This document shows positions 62,082 through 64,000 of a DNA stretch of 64,000 bases, one piece after another; positions within the stretch are counted from its first letter, which is position 1, and the number at the start of each line of letters is the position of its first letter. This stretch comes from Pedobacter gandavensis (GTDB lineage Bacteria > Bacteroidota > Bacteroidia > Sphingobacteriales > Sphingobacteriaceae): assembly GCF_014172405.1 (NCBI RefSeq), contig NZ_WNXC01000006.1, forward strand, positions 62,001 to 126,000, in the 5' to 3' direction. The notes under the pieces are model-generated. The model had not been told where the DNA came from, did not search any database, and saw only the letters and a list, made by a program, of their open reading frames with translations. The position numbers were made by a program, and so were the translations under genes.

Positions 62082-63632
62082 ATGAAAAAAATATATAGTA
62101 TTGTACTCCTGCAATGTTGTACGCTTGCGGTCTATGCTCAAAAGATAGATTCGACATCAATGCTACAATCCAGGTTATTTGTTACTGATTCTGCGGCTTA
62201 CACATTCTACAACTTTGCGAAAAACAAGAGTTTTTTCACGGCTACCATGCCTGATGGTTTCAATACGCTGAGTATTGGACATCAATTGACTAAAGGGAGG
62301 TTCATGCCTTACCAGGAAAGTAGCAAGACGAATGACACGCAGTTTGCCACCGAAGGGAAAACGACCCTTTCTGGTGTTGCATTGTGGGGCTCCTTAGCTT
62401 ATCATAAAATAAAGGAGGATAGTACCCGATGGGCACATCAAACCAGGAATAACCCGACTGCTCCCATGTACTTTGGTTCTGGCAGAAATGTGAATTATGA
62501 ACGTGCTATCTATCAATTTAATGCGATGGCACAGCGAAACATGATGGGGAACAACCTACCTCTTGCACTTGGAATTGATTACCGAATTGGAGATCATTTC
62601 TCTACCAATGACCCCAGAGCAAAACTCGGTGATTATCAGTTTAACATGCAGGCAAGTCTTGGTTACCGCCTTTCTAAAGGGCTAACCTTAGGCCTGGGTG
62701 CTAGATATGGTTATGGGGAAGAGGGAACAGATGTGGCTTATAAAAACAAGCAAAATGAAAACAATACAACGCAAATGGATTACATTACCCACATCATCAA
62801 TGGCTATGGAGATCCGATACCGATAGAAATCAATCGGGTTTTTAGAAACGAACAATCGCGTAAGGGTATGGATGCCTACCTGACTTATGAAAGTCCTCGT
62901 TTTGGGACCTTAGCCTGGTCAGGAACTTACCTCCAGGAAACTCAGAATTTCATTAACAGATTTCCAGACAAAAAAAACGGGCAATTTTACAACGACTATG
63001 ATTTGACTACTTATCATTTTGAGCTGGTCTGGAAGAAAAAATTAGACACCTACCAGCTGTTGCTATTGGCTAACTATGATAATTTAGACGGCCAGGACTT
63101 TAGCTATGCGGTTATGGCTAACAATTACCTCTATAATCGCGAGCAATGGGGAATAAAAGCGGTGCTGAGTAAGGCAGGAAAAACAAGTTTCAATTACGTG
63201 ATAGAGCTGAAAAAAGATGGAGAAGAACGTCAGGATGGCCTGCGGGGAAATCTGGTAGCTTACAATGCCATTAAACCTGGATTGGGCTTTGGTTTCAGCA
63301 AACAGCTTCCAGGAAACCAGAGTTTCGGAGTAAATGTGAAAGGAATCTTTTCCAAGAACATTGACGATCAATTTATAGTGCCGGTTATTTCTCAAGGCAC
63401 CTTTACAAAAACCGTCATATACCATGATTACCTGTACAATACGGCTGACTATTTCAGTGGTTCTTTCCAGGCGGACTATAATTTTCCGAGCTATAAACAA
63501 ATTCAAACTGGTATCAAACTGGGGCTAACTTATAACGAGGCGATTCAGTTTAAACGTTTAGACAGGGAGCTGTTAGCCCATCCGGGCAACCAGCGCTTTT
63601 CTATGAGCTTATCTTTGAACTTTTATTTTTAA
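62082..63632 (+). CDS. DUF6850 outer-membrane beta-barrel protein
   Basis: 516 residues from ATG 62082 (MKKIYSIVLLQCCTLAVYAQ); the longer frame starts with TTG. Alternating-strand barrel sequence with a final FSMSLSLNFYF and terminal aromatic residue, as in outer-membrane proteins. DUF6850 proteins commonly follow DUF4876 genes. Probably a third component of the same uptake system, in the outer membrane. Confidence 0.85.
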   Translation: MKKIYSIVLLQCCTLAVYAQKIDSTSMLQSRLFVTDSAAYTFYNFAKNKSFFTATMPDGFNTLSIGHQLTKGRFMPYQESSKTNDTQFATEGKTTLSGVALWGSLAYHKIKEDSTRWAHQTRNNPTAPMYFGSGRNVNYERAIYQFNAMAQRNMMGNNLPLALGIDYRIGDHFSTNDPRAKLGDYQFNMQASLGYRLSKGLTLGLGARYGYGEEGTDVAYKNKQNENNTTQMDYITHIINGYGDPIPIEINRVFRNEQSRKGMDAYLTYESPRFGTLAWSGTYLQETQNFINRFPDKKNGQFYNDYDLTTYHFELVWKKKLDTYQLLLLANYDNLDGQDFSYAVMANNYLYNREQWGIKAVLSKAGKTSFNYVIELKKDGEERQDGLRGNLVAYNAIKPGLGFGFSKQLPGNQSFGVNVKGIFSKNIDDQFIVPVISQGTFTKTVIYHDYLYNTADYFSGSFQADYNFPSYKQIQTGIKLGLTYNEAIQFKRLDRELLAHPGNQRFSMSLSLNFYF

Positions 63633-63697
63633 AACCGTATGAGCTATTGTTTTGTGACATAAATATGACTACATTGAGTTAGGTAATCACTCTGCTC

Positions 63698-64000
63698 ATG
63701 AAAAAGATACTCCTCCTGCTTGCTTTCAATTTCATTGTCCTGCTGAGTTTTGGCCAGTTTCCTGAAGAGCCGCTTAAAAAACATAAACCTATCCCTTTGT
63801 TTTTTCTGGACAGTGTGCTTATTGACCAGATAGACTTAATCAATTTTGATCCAGATGACATTGCGGTCATCAGTATGTTGAAAGGACAGTTTGCGGTTGA
63901 ATTGTTGGGAGAAAAAGCGAAAAATGGCGTGGTCTATATGGAAACAAAAGGCTTCGCGAAGAAAAGGTATTGGAATTATTTTAAAAGTAAATCTATCGCT
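63698..64000 (+). CDS. Secreted TonB-plug-like protein, C-terminus off the window
   Basis: 101 codons to the edge. Signal peptide (MKKILLLLAFNFIVLLSFGQ), then DSVLIDQIDLINFDPDDIAV and VISMLKGQFAVELLGEKAKN-GVVYMETKG. This matches the end of a SusC-type plug (idPndIesIsVLKd...GaNGVI.itTK) but there is no barrel before it, and so far it is under 100 residues of mature protein. It starts 66 bp after the DUF6850 gene. It might cap or interact with a TonB receptor. Confidence 0.65.
   Translation, partial: MKKILLLLAFNFIVLLSFGQFPEEPLKKHKPIPLFFLDSVLIDQIDLINFDPDDIAVISMLKGQFAVELLGEKAKNGVVYMETKGFAKKRYWNYFKSKSIA

Noticed and set aside
63084..63506. 140-residue minus-strand ORF in the DUF6850 gene
   Set aside because: Antisense shadow of a barrel gene that fits its operon.
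1..64000. Mobile element, prophage or defence island
   Set aside because: No transposase, integrase, phage or restriction gene and no attachment-site pattern was seen; the lone GHKL ATPase is not enough.

Overview
The window looks like a chromosomal segment from a Bacteroidota bacterium of the Sphingobacteriaceae (Pedobacter-like). The basis is SusC/SusD pairs with FecR/ECF-sigma regulators, many BlaI/M56 and DUF families typical of that phylum, moderate-to-low GC, weak Shine-Dalgarno sites, and recurrent -7 boxes of the form TAnnTTTG with a TTG about 18-19 bases upstream. I saw no rRNA, tRNA, CRISPR array, insertion sequence or phage gene. It reads as core and accessory chromosome, not as a mobile island.

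Layout. 1-1.5 kb: the end of a FecR-type anti-sigma gene whose open frame begins with an ECF sigma region-2 domain, so it is a sigma2-FecR fusion, with inverted repeats upstream. 1.5-4.8 kb: aminopeptidase P, small PH-domain and DUF6370 genes, and an AraC regulator. 4.8-10.7 kb: an RND efflux operon (TolC, permease, adaptor, then AraC). 10.8-16.7 kb: a formylglycine-type sulfatase, a DMT exporter, a short GHKL ATPase, ABM and DinB genes, a membrane-anchored unknown and a secreted GIN-domain protein. 16.9-27 kb: PhoH, then an ECF sigma / FecR / SusC / SusD locus ending in a secreted GDPD-alkaline phosphatase fusion, which suggests uptake of phosphodiester nutrients. 27-27.6 kb: a gap with very small ORFs and a broken reading frame.

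27.6-35 kb: rpiB, a DUF4397 lipoprotein, two tandem paralogous secreted proteins with basic tails, and divergently a small basic secreted protein with an OmpR/histidine-kinase pair. The divergent promoter region holds three copies of GAACATGAA, two of them 11 bp apart. Then comes a BlaI/M56 pair with three dyads spaced exactly 20 bp apart. 35-46 kb: lspA, a thioredoxin-like protein, prolyl oligopeptidase, MutT, an outer-membrane beta-barrel protein and a second BlaI/M56 pair. 46-57.7 kb: methyltransferase/DUF3050, a MocR regulator divergent from a cupin/DHDPS-family operon, a FtsX-type permease with a sigma-54-like promoter and two upstream dyads, two MFS transporters, YtxH, and a secreted protein with 23-residue repeats.

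57.8-64 kb: a TonB-dependent receptor / DUF4876 lipoprotein / DUF6850 barrel operon preceded by two wTAGA-N5-TCTAA boxes (probably metal-regulated), followed by a secreted protein that resembles an isolated TonB plug and runs off the window.

The strongest unusual signals are the sigma2-FecR fusion, the two BlaI promoters with dyads placed in the -33/-7 spacer, the OmpR-like sites between the two-component operon and the basic-tail paralogs, the sigma-54-like architecture before the FtsX permease, and the GDPD-phosphatase SusCD locus.
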